Below are positions 44,328 through 54,868 of a stretch of 64,000 nucleotides of DNA, piece by piece. The DNA comes from Acinetobacter sp. ANC 7912. Its GTDB lineage: Bacteria; Pseudomonadota; Gammaproteobacteria; Pseudomonadales; Moraxellaceae. The position numbers were made by a program, and so were the translations under genes. The notes under the pieces are model-generated. The model saw only the letters and a program-made list of their open reading frames with translations. It was not told where the DNA came from and searched no databases. Location of the stretch: assembly GCF_039862785.1 (NCBI RefSeq), contig NZ_CP156795.1, forward strand, positions 434,001 to 498,000. Reading direction: 5' to 3'. Every line of letters begins with the position of its first letter. The stretch's first letter is position 1.

Positions 44328-44644
44328 ACAACGAACGTTTATATCAAGTCCTCAAAGGACCTGTTTTCTCAGAAAAAGCACAAGTTTTAGGTGAAACTGC
44401 TGGTGTTCAAGTTTTTAAAGTTGCTACTGATGCAACTAAACTTGAAATCAAAAAAGCAGTTGAACAATTGTTTGGTGTTCAAGTTGTTAAAGTTAACACT
44501 ACGATCACTAAAGGTAAAACTAAACGCTTTGGTAAGACATTAGGACGTCGTTCTGATGTTAAAAAAGCATACGTCACCCTGAAAGCTGGCCAAGATGTAG
44601 AAATGGCTGACTTGGGCGATGCCGCTGAAAGCGCAGCGGAATAA
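44324..44644 (+). CDS. rplW: 50S ribosomal protein L23
   Basis: A 106-residue exit-tunnel protein and docking site for trigger factor and [19 protein letters not shown] and [25 protein letters not shown] are family signatures. The C-terminus is acidic. Starts inside the rplD stop (ATGA overlap). Confidence 0.97.
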   Translation: MNNERLYQVLKGPVFSEKAQVLGETAGVQVFKVATDATKLEIKKAVEQLFGVQVVKVNTTITKGKTKRFGKTLGRRSDVKKAYVTLKAGQDVEMADLGDAAESAAE

Positions 44645-44655
44645 GGACGAAAACT

Positions 44656-45480
44656 ATGCCTATTCAAAAATGTAAGCCAACGTCTCCAGGACGTCGCTTT
44701 GTAGAGAAAGTGGTTCATGATCACCTTCACAAAGGCGCTCCTTATGCTCCACTAGTTGAAGCTAAAAAACGTACTGGCGGCCGTAATAACAACGGTCACA
44801 TTACAACTCGTCACGTTGGTGGCGGTCACAAACAACACTACCGTATCGTAGACTTCAAACGTAACAAAGACGGCATCCCAGCTGTAGTTGAGCGTATCGA
44901 ATACGATCCAAACCGTACTGCGCACATCGCGCTGTTGAAGTATGCTGACGGTGAACGTCGCTACATCATCGCGCCTAAAGGTTTACGTGCTGGTGATTCA
45001 GTTCAATCTGGTAACGATGCTCCAATCCGTCCAGGTAACTGCTTACCACTTCGTAACATGCCTATCGGTTCTACTCTTCACAACATCGAGCTTAAAATCG
45101 GTAAAGGCGCACAATTAGTACGTTCTGCTGGTGCTTCTGCTCAATTGTTGGGTCGTGACGGTTCATACGCAATCATTCGTCTTCGTTCAGGTGAAATGCG
45201 TAAAGTACACGTTGAATGTCGCGCTGTGTTAGGTGAAGTATCTAACTCAGAAAGCAACCTTCGTTCATTGGGTAAAGCTGGTGCATCTCGCTGGCGTGGC
45301 GTTCGTCCTACCGTTCGTGGTATGGCGATGAACCCAATCGATCACCCGCACGGTGGTGGTGAAGGGCGTAACAAAGGTATTCAACCTGTAAGCCCATGGG
45401 GTCAAAAAGCTAAAGGGTACAAGACACGTACCAACAAGCGTACGACTAAGATGATTATTCGCGACCGTCGCGTTAAGTAA
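44656..45480 (+). CDS. rplB: 50S ribosomal protein L2
   Basis: A 274-residue L2. [23 protein letters not shown] at the N-terminus and [20 protein letters not shown] near the end, the latter with the histidine important for peptidyl-transfer assembly, are intact. It starts at ATG 44656 with AAGGAC upstream. Confidence 0.97.
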   Translation: MPIQKCKPTSPGRRFVEKVVHDHLHKGAPYAPLVEAKKRTGGRNNNGHITTRHVGGGHKQHYRIVDFKRNKDGIPAVVERIEYDPNRTAHIALLKYADGERRYIIAPKGLRAGDSVQSGNDAPIRPGNCLPLRNMPIGSTLHNIELKIGKGAQLVRSAGASAQLLGRDGSYAIIRLRSGEMRKVHVECRAVLGEVSNSESNLRSLGKAGASRWRGVRPTVRGMAMNPIDHPHGGGEGRNKGIQPVSPWGQKAKGYKTRTNKRTTKMIIRDRRVK

Positions 45481-45499
45481 CAAGTAAAGGAATCTGACA

Positions 45500-45775
45500 A
45501 TGCCTCGTTCTCTGAAAAAAGGCCCATTCGTCGATGCGCACTTGTTCGCTAAGGTTGAAGCGGCTGTAGCGAGTAACTCTCGTAAGCCGATCAAAACTTG
45601 GTCGCGTCGTTCGATGATCCTACCGGATTTTGTTGGTTTAACAATTTCTGTACACAATGGTCGTAACCATGTTCCAGTAATCGTTACTGAACATATGGTT
45701 GGTCACAAGCTTGGTGAATTTGCACCGACTCGTACCTACCGTGGTCACGGTGTTGACAAGAAATCTAAACGTTAA
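45500..45775 (+). CDS. rpsS: 30S ribosomal protein S19
   Basis: A 91-residue S19 ([20 protein letters not shown] ... [12 protein letters not shown]). It binds the 30S head with S13. AAAGGAA provides the ribosome site. Confidence 0.97.
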
Positions 45776-45783
45776 TAGGTGCT

Positions 45784-46116
45784 ATGATGGAAGTAACTGC
45801 TAAATTACGCGGTGCCGCTATCTCGGCACAAAAGGCACGTTTGGTTGCAGACCTGATCCGCGGCAAATCTGTTGCGCACGCTCTTAACATCCTTAACTTC
45901 AGCAACAAAAAAGCTGCAGTTCTAGTTAAGAAAGCGTTGGAATCTGCGATTGCGAACGCTGAACACAATAACAGTTTAGATGTAGACGACCTTAAAGTTT
46001 CTACGATCTACGTTGATGAAGGCATGAGCCTGAAACGTATTATGCCACGTGCTAAAGGCCGTGCCGATCGTATTACTAAGCGTACTTGTCACATTACCGT
46101 TAAGGTAGGGGTTTGA
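45784..46116 (+). CDS. rplV: 50S ribosomal protein L22
   Basis: A 110-residue L22 whose hairpin ([20 protein letters not shown]) lines the exit tunnel near the macrolide site; no insertion or deletion is seen there. Two ATGs in a row (45784, 45787) are both well placed after AGGTG. It ends 1 bp before rpsC. Confidence 0.97.
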
Positions 46117-46117
46117 T

Positions 46118-46870
46118 ATGGGTCAGAAGGTTCATCCAATCGGTATCCGCCTAGGTGTTGTGAAACGTCATAACGCTAACTGGTATGCGAATCCGAAACA
46201 ATACGCTGAATACTTGCTGAAAGATTTGCAAGTTCGCGAGTTTTTGACTAAAAAACTTAAGAATGCAATGGTAAGCAATATTCTTATCGAACGCCCTACA
46301 GGCGCTGCGAAAGTGACTATCAGCACTGCGCGCCCTGGTATCGTGATCGGTAAAAAAGGCGAAGACATTGAGAAATTACAGCGCGAATTAACATCTATCA
46401 TGGGTGTTCCAGCGCAAGTAAGCATCAACGAAATTGATCGTCCAGACTTAGACGCGCGTCTAGTTGCTGAAGCTATCGCTTCTCAATTAGAAAAACGTGT
46501 AATGTTCCGTCGTGCTATGAAACGTGCGGTTCAAAACACTATGCGTGCTGGCGCTAAAGGTATCAAAGTTGAAGTTTCAGGCCGTTTAGGTGGTGCTGAG
46601 ATCGCTCGTACTGAATGGTATCGTGAAGGTCGTGTACCTCTTCATACTCTTCGTGCCGACATCGACTATGCAACTATGCGTGCTGAAACTACTTACGGTA
46701 CGATTGGTGTTAAAGTTTGGATCTTCCGTGGCGAGATCTTGGGCGGCATGAAACAAGTCATGAACCCAGCTCCAGCTGAAGAACGTCCAGCTAAACGTGG
46801 TCGCGGTCGTGGTGAAGGTCAAGAGCGTCGTGGTCGTCGCAATGATCGTTCTGCTGAAAAAGGAGAATAA
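46118..46870 (+). CDS. rpsC: 30S ribosomal protein S3
   Basis: A 250-residue S3 with the KH domain ([17 protein letters not shown]) and [30 protein letters not shown]. The tail is extended, Arg/Gly-rich and low in complexity ([16 protein letters not shown]), longer than the E. coli form. Confidence 0.97.
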   Translation: MGQKVHPIGIRLGVVKRHNANWYANPKQYAEYLLKDLQVREFLTKKLKNAMVSNILIERPTGAAKVTISTARPGIVIGKKGEDIEKLQRELTSIMGVPAQVSINEIDRPDLDARLVAEAIASQLEKRVMFRRAMKRAVQNTMRAGAKGIKVEVSGRLGGAEIARTEWYREGRVPLHTLRADIDYATMRAETTYGTIGVKVWIFRGEILGGMKQVMNPAPAEERPAKRGRGRGEGQERRGRRNDRSAEKGE

Positions 46871-46873
46871 TCC

Positions 46874-47287
46874 ATGTTGCAACCAAAACGTATGAAATTC
46901 CGTAAGGTGCAAAAAGGCCGTAACACTGGTCTGGCGCACCGCGGTAGTACAGTATCTTTCGGTACAATCGCACTTAAATCAATTGAACGTGGTCAAATGA
47001 CTGCGCGTCAAATTGAAGCAGCGCGTCGTACAATCAGCCGTCGTATCAAACGTGGTGGTAAGATCTTTATCCGTGTCTTCCCAGACAAACCTATTACTTC
47101 TAAACCTCTTGAAGTTCGTATGGGTAAAGGTAAAGGTTCTGTGGAATACTGGGTTTGCCAAATCAAACCAGGTAAAGTCTTGTACGAAATTGATGGTGTT
47201 AACGAAGAACTGGCTCGCGAAGCGTTCACGCTTGCTGCCGCTAAACTTCCGTTTAAAACCACTATCGTGACTCGGACGGTAATGTAA
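46874..47287 (+). CDS. rplP: 50S ribosomal protein L16
   Basis: A 137-residue L16, starting [19 protein letters not shown]. It holds the conserved [29 protein letters not shown] loop near the A site. AAGGAG lies upstream, in the end of rpsC. It overlaps rpmC by 1 bp. Confidence 0.97.
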   Translation: MLQPKRMKFRKVQKGRNTGLAHRGSTVSFGTIALKSIERGQMTARQIEAARRTISRRIKRGGKIFIRVFPDKPITSKPLEVRMGKGKGSVEYWVCQIKPGKVLYEIDGVNEELAREAFTLAAAKLPFKTTIVTRTVM

Positions 47288-47484
47288 TGAAAACTAAAGA
47301 TCTACGTGAAAAGTCGGTAGAAGAGTTGACAGCTTTGCTTGATGAGCAACAGCTTAACCAATTCCGTCTTCGTATGGCGAAAGCAACTGGTCAATTGGGT
47401 AAATCGCACGAAGTGCAGTTGACTCGTAAGACTATTGCTCGTATCAAGACCCTACTTACCGAAAAACAGGGGAACGGACAATGA
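47287..47484 (+). CDS. rpmC: 50S ribosomal protein L29
   Basis: A 65-residue, two-helix L29 ([20 protein letters not shown] ... [23 protein letters not shown]). It overlaps rplP by 1 bp and rpsQ by 4 bp. Confidence 0.97.
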   Translation: MKTKDLREKSVEELTALLDEQQLNQFRLRMAKATGQLGKSHEVQLTRKTIARIKTLLTEKQGNGQ

Positions 47485-47738
47485 GTGAAAAAACAGTCCG
47501 CACGTTAACCGGCAAAGTTGTAAGCGACAAAATGGACAAGTCTATTGTTGTACTTATCGAACGCCGCGTTCAACACCCGTTGTATGGCAAATCAATCCGC
47601 CGTTCAACAAAATTACATGCTCATGATGAGAACAACACAGCTAAATTAGGCGACGTTGTAACAATCAAAGAAAGCCGCCCAATTTCTAAAACTAAGTCTT
47701 GGACTCTAGTTGAAGTTGTTGAAGCAGCTGCTGAGTAA
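47481..47738 (+). CDS. rpsQ: 30S ribosomal protein S17
   Basis: An 85-residue OB-fold protein ([31 protein letters not shown] ... [17 protein letters not shown]). It is the last gene of the S10 operon as defined in E. coli; a large hairpin follows it. Confidence 0.97.
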   Translation: MSEKTVRTLTGKVVSDKMDKSIVVLIERRVQHPLYGKSIRRSTKLHAHDENNTAKLGDVVTIKESRPISKTKSWTLVEVVEAAAE

Positions 47739-47752
47739 TTAACGTTCTTGTT

Positions 47753-47810
47753 GCATCATCGGTCAATTTCGAGTACTCTTTGAGCCTTTCGAAATTGTGA
47801 CCGGTGATGC
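47753..47810 (+). promoter_or_regulatory. Long hairpin at the S10/spc operon junction
   Basis: GCATCATCGGTC (47753-47764) pairs with GACCGGTGATGC (47799-47810, one wobble) and AATTTCGA (47765-47772) with TCGAAATT (47789-47796), with a 2-base bulge and a 16-base loop. The 20-bp stem ends 19 bp before the rplN start and is followed by CGGTTTT. It may attenuate or process the transcript. Confidence 0.75.
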
Positions 47811-47829
47811 TCGGTTTTGGAGTAGGGCA

Positions 47830-48198
47830 ATGATTCAGACCGAAACTATGCTCGACGTAGCAGACAACAGTGGTGCTCGCCGCGTACAATGTATTAAAGT
47901 ACTTGGTGGTTCACATCGTCGTTATGCTTCTGTTGGCGACATTATTAAAGTTACTGTAAAAGAAGCAATTCCACGCGCACGTGTTAAAAAAGGTGACGTG
48001 ATGAATGCAGTTGTTGTACGTACTAAATTCGGCATCCGTCGTCCAGACGGTTCAGTGATTCGTTTCGACGATAACGCTGCTGTTATTTTGAACAACAACA
48101 AAGCGCCGATTGCAACTCGTATTTTCGGACCAGTGACTCGTGAACTTCGTACTGAACAGTTCATGAAAATTATTTCATTGGCTCCTGAAGTTCTATAA
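47830..48198 (+). CDS. rplN: 50S ribosomal protein L14
   Basis: A 122-residue L14. [20 protein letters not shown] at ATG 47830 is the universal start, with GGAG 7 bp upstream. The frame is open 11 codons further up, but those lie within the junction hairpin and are not coding. Confidence 0.97.
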
Positions 48199-48207
48199 GA
48201 GGCAATC

Positions 48208-48525
48208 ATGGCTAAGATTAAAAAAGGCGATCAAGTAATCGTGATCGCAGGTAAAGAAAAAGGCAAACAGGGTACTGTATTGTCAGTTTCTCATGACCGT
48301 GTGAAGGTAGAAGGTCTTAACCTAGTTAAGAAACACCAGAAGCCTAACCGTGTTACTGGCGCTGAAGGCGGCGTTGTAACTCAAGAAGCTTCTCTTCACA
48401 TTTCAAACGTGGCAATTTTAAATGCTACAACCCAAAAGGCTGACCGTGTTGGTTACCAAGTAGTAGACGGTGTGAAAACTCGCGTTTACAAATCTAATGG
48501 TGAACCAGTGGCGGTAGCGAAGTAA
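48208..48525 (+). CDS. rplX: 50S ribosomal protein L24
   Basis: A 105-residue KOW-domain protein (KKGDQVIVIAGKEKGKQGTVLSV), an assembly initiator of 23S rRNA. It follows rplN by 9 bp. Confidence 0.97.
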   Translation: MAKIKKGDQVIVIAGKEKGKQGTVLSVSHDRVKVEGLNLVKKHQKPNRVTGAEGGVVTQEASLHISNVAILNATTQKADRVGYQVVDGVKTRVYKSNGEPVAVAK

Positions 48526-48541
48526 TAGGTTGAAATAGGCA

Positions 48542-49078
48542 ATGGCCAGACTTAAAACACGTTACAACGACGAACTTCGTGCTAAGTTAAAAGAAGAACT
48601 TGGCATCAAGAATGTGATGGAAATTCCACGCATCACAAAAATTACACTAAACATGGGTGTTGGTGCAGCTGCTGCTGACAAAAAACTCCTTGATGGTGCT
48701 CTAGCTGACATGCAAGCGATCGCTGGTCAAAAACCAGTACTTACACTCGCTCGTAAATCTATCGCTGGTTTCAAAATCCGTGATGGTTGGCCGATCGGTT
48801 GTAAAGTTACTCTGCGTGGCGAACGCATGTACGAATTCTTAGACCGTCTGATCTCGATTGCGATTCCTCGTATCCGTGACTTCCGTGGTTTCTCTGCGAA
48901 ATCATTCGATGGTCGTGGTAACTACTCAATGGGTCTTAAAGAACAAATCGTTTTCCCTGAAATCGATTTCGATAAGATTGATCGTATTCGTGGTATGGAT
49001 ATTACCATCACTACGACTGCTCGCACCGATGACGAAGGCCGTGCGCTTATGCGTGCATTCGGCTTCCCGTTCAAATAA
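48542..49078 (+). CDS. rplE: 50S ribosomal protein L5
   Basis: A 178-residue 5S-rRNA-binding protein with [32 protein letters not shown] and [26 protein letters not shown]. It is standard in length and lies in the spc cluster. Confidence 0.97.
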   Translation: MARLKTRYNDELRAKLKEELGIKNVMEIPRITKITLNMGVGAAAADKKLLDGALADMQAIAGQKPVLTLARKSIAGFKIRDGWPIGCKVTLRGERMYEFLDRLISIAIPRIRDFRGFSAKSFDGRGNYSMGLKEQIVFPEIDFDKIDRIRGMDITITTTARTDDEGRALMRAFGFPFK

Positions 49079-49087
49079 GAGGTCGAT

Positions 49088-49393
49088 ATGGCTAAGAAAG
49101 GTATGATTAATCGCGAATTGAAACGCGAAGCTACTGTTGCTAAATACGCTGCAAAACGTGCTGAATTAAAAGCAATCATTGCAAACGTAAATGCATCAGA
49201 CGAAGAACGTTTCGAAGCGATGATGAAATTACAAGCATTACCACGTAATGCATCTCCAGTACGTCTACGTAACCGTTGTGGTTTGACTGGTCGTCCTCAT
49301 GGTTACTTCCGTAAGTTCGGTTTAAGCCGTAACAAATTACGCGAAACAGTAATGCAAGGTGATGTACCTGGCGTTGTTAAGGCAAGCTGGTAA
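49088..49393 (+). CDS. rpsN: 30S ribosomal protein S14
   Basis: The 101-residue, zinc-free form (C- type): the C-terminal [28 protein letters not shown] lacks the CxxC pairs of the zinc form. Confidence 0.97.
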   Translation: MAKKGMINRELKREATVAKYAAKRAELKAIIANVNASDEERFEAMMKLQALPRNASPVRLRNRCGLTGRPHGYFRKFGLSRNKLRETVMQGDVPGVVKASW

Positions 49394-49405
49394 GGAGCAC
49401 TATAA

Positions 49406-49804
49406 ATGAGTATGCAAGATACCGTTGCCGACATGCTAACACGTGTTCGTAACGCGCAAATGGCAAAGAAACAAACTGTTTCTATGCCTAACTCTAAGTT
49501 AAAAGTTGCGATCGCTAACGTTCTTAAACAAGAAGGTTATATCGCTGACGTAGCAGTTGCTGAAGCTGAAGGCAATAAAGCAACGCTTACTTTGACTTTA
49601 AAATATTTCGAAGGCAAACCAGTTATCGAAACTGTGAAACGCGTAAGCCGTCCAGGTCTACGTCAGTATCGCGGTAAAGATGCACTTCCAAGCGTTAAGC
49701 AAGGTTTAGGTATTGCAATTGTTTCTACAAGCAAAGGCATCATGACTGATCGCGCTGCACGTGCTGCAGGTATCGGTGGTGAAGTTATTGCTTTTGTTTC
49801 TTAA
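49406..49804 (+). CDS. rpsH: 30S ribosomal protein S8
   Basis: A 132-residue S8 ([20 protein letters not shown] ... [20 protein letters not shown]). In E. coli it represses the spc operon by binding mRNA near rplE; I saw no clear copy of that site here. Confidence 0.97.
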   Translation: MSMQDTVADMLTRVRNAQMAKKQTVSMPNSKLKVAIANVLKQEGYIADVAVAEAEGNKATLTLTLKYFEGKPVIETVKRVSRPGLRQYRGKDALPSVKQGLGIAIVSTSKGIMTDRAARAAGIGGEVIAFVS

Positions 49805-49817
49805 TAGGTGATTCCTC

Positions 49818-50351
49818 ATGTCTCGTGTGGCTAAAGCCCCAGTAACTGTACCTAACGGTGTAACAGTTACTCAGAACGGCCGGCAGGTCGAAGTGAAAGG
49901 CACTAAAGGTTCATTGTCTTTCAACCTGCATGCGCTGGTCGAGCTAAAACAGGAAGACGGTACTCTAGTTATTGCTCCTAAAGCTGAATCTAAAGACGCT
50001 TGGATGCAGGCTGGTACTGCTCGCGCTGTGCTTAACAACCTTGTAAAAGGTGTTAGCGAAGGTTTCGAACGCAAGTTACAACTGATTGGTGTCGGTTATA
50101 AAGCTGCGGTTAAAGGTAACGTTGTTAATCTTAACCTTGGTTTCTCTCACCCAATCGACTACAACCTTCCTGAAGGTGTAACTGCTGAAACTCCATCTGC
50201 AACTGAAATCGTACTTAAATCTGCTGACAAAGCACTTTTAGGTCAGGTTGCTGCTGAGATCCGTGGTTACCGTCCACCAGAGCCATATAAAGGTAAAGGT
50301 GTTCGTTATTCTGACGAAGTTGTACTTCGTAAAGAAGCTAAGAAGAAATAA
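49818..50351 (+). CDS. rplF: 50S ribosomal protein L6
   Basis: A 177-residue, two-domain L6 with [12 protein letters not shown] near the start and the C-terminal [23 protein letters not shown] motif. Confidence 0.97.
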   Translation: MSRVAKAPVTVPNGVTVTQNGRQVEVKGTKGSLSFNLHALVELKQEDGTLVIAPKAESKDAWMQAGTARAVLNNLVKGVSEGFERKLQLIGVGYKAAVKGNVVNLNLGFSHPIDYNLPEGVTAETPSATEIVLKSADKALLGQVAAEIRGYRPPEPYKGKGVRYSDEVVLRKEAKKK

Positions 50352-50365
50352 GGCGCGAGGTTCTT

Positions 50366-50716
50366 ATGAACGAAAAGAAACAATCCCGTTTGCGTCGTGC
50401 GAAAAGCACACGCTTGCACATTCGTGCACTGGGTGCGACTCGTTTGTGTGTAAACCGCACTCCGCGTCACATCTATGCTCAAGTTATCTCAGCAGATGGT
50501 GGCAAAGTATTAGCGCAAGCTTCTACTCTAGACGCTACTTTACGTGCTGGTACAACTGGTAATGTTGAAGCAGCTAAGAAAGTAGGTGCTTTAATCGCAG
50601 AACGCGCTAAAGCAGCTGGTGTAACTAAAGTTGCGTTTGACCGTTCTGGTTTCAAATATCATGGTCGTATCAAAGCCTTGGCTGATGCTGCTCGTGAAAA
50701 CGGCTTGGAGTTCTAA
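50366..50716 (+). CDS. rplR: 50S ribosomal protein L18
   Basis: A 116-residue 5S-rRNA-binding protein ([32 protein letters not shown] ... [26 protein letters not shown]). It begins 14 bp after rplF and ends 2 bp before rpsE. Confidence 0.97.
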   Translation: MNEKKQSRLRRAKSTRLHIRALGATRLCVNRTPRHIYAQVISADGGKVLAQASTLDATLRAGTTGNVEAAKKVGALIAERAKAAGVTKVAFDRSGFKYHGRIKALADAARENGLEF

Positions 50717-50718
50717 TC

Positions 50719-51216
50719 ATGGCTAAAGTTGAACAAAACGAAGGTCTTGTTGAAAAGCTGGTAGCCGTTGATCGTGTTGCCAAAGTTGTTAAGGGTGGTC
50801 GTATCTTCTCTTTCACAGCATTGACTGTGGTAGGTGACGGTAATGGTCGTGTAGGTTTTGGTCGTGGTAAAGCACGTGAAGTTCCAGCTGCTATTTCTAA
50901 AGCACTTGAAGCTGCTCGTCGCAACATGATTACTGTTGAACTCGTTAACGGTACTGTACAACACCCTATTAACGCTCGTCACGGTGCAAGCCGCGTTTAC
51001 ATGCAACCTGCTTCTGAAGGTACTGGTGTAATTGCTGGTGGCGCTATGCGTGCAGTTCTAGAAGCTGTTGGTGTACGTAACGTATTAACTAAATGTTATG
51101 GTTCTACTAACGCTGCGAACGTAGTAAACGCGACTTTCAAAGGTCTGCGTGATATGACTTCTCCTGAGAAAGTTGCTGCGAAACGTGGTCTTTCAGTAGA
51201 ACAAATTCAAGGGTAA
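50719..51216 (+). CDS. rpsE: 30S ribosomal protein S5
   Basis: A 165-residue S5. The double-stranded RNA-binding part reads [41 protein letters not shown]; the spectinomycin loop (KVVKGGR) looks wild type. Confidence 0.97.
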   Translation: MAKVEQNEGLVEKLVAVDRVAKVVKGGRIFSFTALTVVGDGNGRVGFGRGKAREVPAAISKALEAARRNMITVELVNGTVQHPINARHGASRVYMQPASEGTGVIAGGAMRAVLEAVGVRNVLTKCYGSTNAANVVNATFKGLRDMTSPEKVAAKRGLSVEQIQG

Positions 51217-51222
51217 TCAATC

Positions 51223-51399
51223 ATGAAAACGATTAAAGTTACCCAGACTAAATCTGCATCGCACCGCTTGAAAAATCACAAGCTGAGCCTGAAGGGTTTA
51301 GGTCTGCGTCGTATTGGTCATACTGTTGAAGTGTTAGACACTCCATCTAACCGTGGTATGATCAACCAAGTCTACTATATGGTTAGTGTAGAGGAATAA
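51223..51399 (+). CDS. rpmD: 50S ribosomal protein L30
   Basis: A 58-residue L30 ([20 protein letters not shown] ... [20 protein letters not shown]). It lies between rpsE and rplO in the usual place of the spc operon. Confidence 0.96.
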   Translation: MKTIKVTQTKSASHRLKNHKLSLKGLGLRRIGHTVEVLDTPSNRGMINQVYYMVSVEE

Positions 51400-51402
51400 G
51401 CC

Positions 51403-51843
51403 ATGACTCTGCGTTTAAATACAATTGCACCTGCAGAAGGTGCTAAACGTGAAAACCTTCGCGTGGGTCGTGGTATCGGTTCTGGCGTTGGTAAGACTGG
51501 TGGTCGTGGTATCAAAGGTCAAAACTCACGTAAGAGCGGTGGTACTCGTCCAGGTTTCGAAGGTGGTCAAACTGCGATCTACCGTCGTTTACCTAAATTC
51601 GGTTTCACTAGCCAACAGGCTTTGAAAACTGCTGAAGTACGTTTATCTGAGCTTAACAAAGTTGAAGGCGACATCGTGTCTCTAGAAACTTTAAAAGCTG
51701 CGAACGTTGTACGTAAAGATATGTTACGTGCTCGTATCGTACTTTCTGGTGAAGTTACTCGCGCATTCACTATCCAAGGTGTTGCTGTGACTAAAGGCGC
51801 TAAAGCTGCTCTTGAAGCTGCTGGCGGTAAAGTCGAGGAGTAA
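51403..51843 (+). CDS. rplO: 50S ribosomal protein L15
   Basis: A 146-residue L15 with the Gly/Arg-rich N-terminal tail ([37 protein letters not shown]). It ends with GAGGAG, which is the ribosome site of secY. Confidence 0.97.
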   Translation: MTLRLNTIAPAEGAKRENLRVGRGIGSGVGKTGGRGIKGQNSRKSGGTRPGFEGGQTAIYRRLPKFGFTSQQALKTAEVRLSELNKVEGDIVSLETLKAANVVRKDMLRARIVLSGEVTRAFTIQGVAVTKGAKAALEAAGGKVEE

Positions 51844-51849
51844 TCTCCA

Positions 51850-53208
51850 GTGTCTATGTCTCCTAGTTCTTCAGGTCATGTCAACATGATGAAAGGCCAA
51901 CCGTTTCATGTGAAATACCGTGAAATTATTCGTCGTATGATGTTTCTCATCGGTGCGTTGTTGGTGTTTCGACTGGGAGCACATATTCCAGTACCGGGCA
52001 TTAACAATGCTGCGCTAGAGAATCTGTTTAATGCAAACCAAGGTACTATCCTTGGTTTGTTTAACATGTTCTCGGGCGGTGCATTAGAACGAATGTCTAT
52101 TCTTGCTCTTGGGATCATGCCATACATCTCTGCTTCGATTATCGTGCAGCTGATGTCAACAGTCGTTCCATCGCTCGAAGCTTTGAAAAAAGAAGGCGAG
52201 CAAGGCAAACGTAAAATAAATCAATACACACGACAGGGCACATTGCTCCTTGCACTGGTGCAAGCGATTGGTATGTGTGCTGGCCTGATCAGCCAGGGTA
52301 TTACCCTGACTTCTGGTCTGGCTTTTTATGTTCCTGCAGTAACCTCATTGGTTGCGGGGACCATGTTCCTGATGTGGTTAGGTGAACAGATTACCGAGCG
52401 TGGGGTGGGGAATGGTATTTCCATGATCATCTTCGCTGGTATTGTTGCAGGTCTGCCAACTTTAGTGATGCAGTCCCTGACATCTGTAGATAATGGCCAG
52501 TCTAGCCTGATTGGTATGGCTATTTTTGCACTGTTATCTATCGCCGTGCTTGCAGCGATTGTATTTATCGAGAAAGCGCAGCGTCGTATTCCGGTAAACT
52601 ACGCTCAGAAGCAACAGGGTCGTCGCGTATTTACTGCACAGCAGACACATTTGCCACTGAAAATTAACATGGCTGGTGTGATTCCTGCGATCTTTGCAAG
52701 TTCACTGCTTTTGTTCCCTGCGAGCTTAGGTCAGTGGGTGGGCAGTGCAGATCCTAATGCAGGAATTATCAAGCGTAGTCTTCAAGATTTAGCATTGGTG
52801 CTGTCGCCTGGTCAGCCGTTGTATTTGGTGCTCTTTGGTGCGTTAATTATCTTTTTCTGTTACTTCTATACCGCACTGGTTTTCAGTCCAAAAGAAGTCT
52901 CAGAGAACTTGAAGCGCAGCGGAGCTTACGTTCCTGGTATTCGTCCAGGTGAGCAAACTGCTCGTTACTTAGATCATATTCTCAATCGTTTGACCTTCAT
53001 TGGCGCGATTTACATCACTGTGATCTGTTTAATGCCGATGATTCTGCAAAGCTCGTTTGGAATTCCATTCCAGTTGGGTGGTACATCGTTGCTGATCGTG
53101 GTTGTGGTGGTGATGGACTTTATGGCTCAGCTACAAGCACATCTCACTTCGCACCAGTATGACAATCAAACGTTAATGAGAAAAACGACTGCTCATCCTA
53201 AGGGATAA
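51850..53208 (+). CDS. secY: Preprotein translocase subunit SecY
   Basis: Ten-helix channel of the Sec translocon. [57 protein letters not shown] and the cytosolic loops [16 protein letters not shown] and [15 protein letters not shown] are family hallmarks. GTG 51850 is favoured over ATG 51856 because GAGGAG lies 9 bp before the GTG. 452 residues. Confidence 0.96.
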
Positions 53209-53228
53209 GCGCACTTAGAGGTTTCATC

Positions 53229-53345
53229 ATGAAAGTACAAGCTTCTGTAAAGAAAATTTGTGGTAGCTGTAAAGTTATCCGTCGTAATGGGGTTATCCGC
53301 GTAATTTGTAGCGCAGAACCTCGTCATAAGCAGCGTCAAGGTTAA
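53229..53345 (+). CDS. rpmJ: 50S ribosomal protein L36
   Basis: A 38-residue zinc-ribbon L36: [20 protein letters not shown] continuing to [18 protein letters not shown], with the CxxC and C...H zinc ligands (zinc-binding form). It ends the spc cluster. Confidence 0.96.
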
Positions 53346-53360
53346 TCTGATCAAGACCTG

Positions 53361-53390
53361 TTGATTTCAGTAGGCGAATTGGGTTATTAT
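53361..53390 (+). promoter_or_regulatory. Candidate promoter of the alpha operon
   Basis: TTGATT (53361-53366), an 18-bp spacer and TATTAT (53385-53390) lie in the 107-bp gap between rpmJ and rpsM. Confidence 0.5.
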
Positions 53391-53417
53391 CCGCCCCTCA
53401 AGATTTTTGTGGGGCGG
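53391..53417 (+). promoter_or_regulatory. Hairpin at the spc/alpha junction
   Basis: CCGCCCC, a 13-base loop and GGGGCGG form a perfect 7-bp G+C stem 35 bp before rpsM. It is either an attenuator ending spc transcripts or part of an S4-responsive alpha leader. Confidence 0.6.
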
Positions 53418-53452
53418 TTGATTATCTCTACTGCCTTTTTGGAGAAAATTGA

Positions 53453-53809
53453 ATGGCTCGTATTGCCGGTGTAAACATTCCGGATAACAAGCATGCTGTT
53501 ATCTCTCTAACGTACATCTTTGGTATTGGTCGCCACACTGCTAAGAACATCTTAGCTGCTGCAGGTATCGCACCGACTACTAAGATCCGTGAATTAGATG
53601 ACGCTCAGCTTGATGCGATTCGTGCAGAAGTTGCCAAGGTTCCGACCGAAGGTGACTTACGTCGCGAAATTTCCATGAACATTAAACGTTTAATGGATTT
53701 AGGCTGCTACCGCGGCCTTCGTCATCGTCGCAGCTTGCCTGTCCGTGGTCAACGCACCAAAACTAACGCACGTACCCGTAAAGGTCCGCGCAAACCAATT
53801 AAGAAATAA
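53453..53809 (+). CDS. rpsM: 30S ribosomal protein S13
   Basis: A 118-residue S13 ([20 protein letters not shown] ... [30 protein letters not shown]). First gene of the alpha operon; its basic tail contacts the P-site tRNA. Confidence 0.97.
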   Translation: MARIAGVNIPDNKHAVISLTYIFGIGRHTAKNILAAAGIAPTTKIRELDDAQLDAIRAEVAKVPTEGDLRREISMNIKRLMDLGCYRGLRHRRSLPVRGQRTKTNARTRKGPRKPIKK

Positions 53810-53828
53810 GATTTCTGGAAGCTAAAAG

Positions 53829-54215
53829 ATGGCTAAAGATACTCGCACACGCAAGAAGGTCACTCGTACCGTCTCTGAAGGTGTTGCACACATTCACGCT
53901 TCTTTTAATAACACCATTGTGACAATTACCGATCGTCAAGGTAATGCACTGGCTTGGGCCACTTCAGGTGGACAAGGCTTCCGTGGATCACGTAAATCAA
54001 CTCCGTTTGCTGCTCAGGTAGCTGCTGAAGTTGCTGGTAAAGCTGCTTTGGATTACGGTTTGAAAAACCTAGACGTCCTTGTGAAAGGTCCTGGTCCAGG
54101 TCGTGAGTCTGCGGTTCGTGCATTAGGTGCAGTGGGTTATAAAATTAACAGCATTACCGATGTGACTCCAATCCCTCACAACGGTTGCCGTCCACCTAAA
54201 AAACGTCGCGTGTAA
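53829..54215 (+). CDS. rpsK: 30S ribosomal protein S11
   Basis: A 128-residue S11 with [45 protein letters not shown] and the C-terminal [18 protein letters not shown]. Confidence 0.97.
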
Positions 54216-54227
54216 GGAGAAACATTC

Positions 54228-54851
54228 ATGGCTCGTTATATTGGTCCAAAATGCAAACTCTCTCGCCGCGAAGGGACAGACCTGCAATTAAAATCTGGCG
54301 TTAAACCATTTGACGTTAAGACTAAAAAACATGCTAAAGCTCCTGGCCAACATGGTCAAAGCCGTGCAAAACAATCTGAGTACTCACTACAATTACGTGA
54401 AAAACAAAAAGTACGTCGTATGTACGGTGTTTTAGAGCGTCAATTTAGTAACTACTACAAAGAAGCTGCTCGTGTTAAAGGCGCAACTGGTGAGAACCTG
54501 TTGAAACTGCTAGAAAGCCGTCTTGATAACGTTGTTTATCGCATGGGTTTTGGTTCTACACGTGCGGAAGCTCGTCAGTTAGTATCTCACCGTTCAATCA
54601 CTTTAAATGGCCGTCGCGTTAACATCGCGTCTATCCAAGTTAAAGCTGGTGACGTGATTGCAGTTCACGAAGGCGCTAAACAACAATTACGTATCAAAAA
54701 CGCAATTGAATTAGCTGCTCAACGTGGCATTCCTTCTTGGATGGAAGTAGACCATTCTAAACTTGAAGGTACGTTCAAAGCTGCACCGGATCGTTCTGAT
54801 TTACCTGCTGAAATCAACGAAAGCTTGATTGTAGAATTGTATTCTAAATAA
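54228..54851 (+). CDS. rpsD: 30S ribosomal protein S4
   Basis: A 207-residue S4 with the S4 RNA-binding domain ([27 protein letters not shown]). It lacks the N-terminal zinc cysteines. S4 is the autoregulator of the alpha operon in E. coli. Confidence 0.97.
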   Translation: MARYIGPKCKLSRREGTDLQLKSGVKPFDVKTKKHAKAPGQHGQSRAKQSEYSLQLREKQKVRRMYGVLERQFSNYYKEAARVKGATGENLLKLLESRLDNVVYRMGFGSTRAEARQLVSHRSITLNGRRVNIASIQVKAGDVIAVHEGAKQQLRIKNAIELAAQRGIPSWMEVDHSKLEGTFKAAPDRSDLPAEINESLIVELYSK

Positions 54852-54868
54852 TCCTTGAGGTAGCAATA

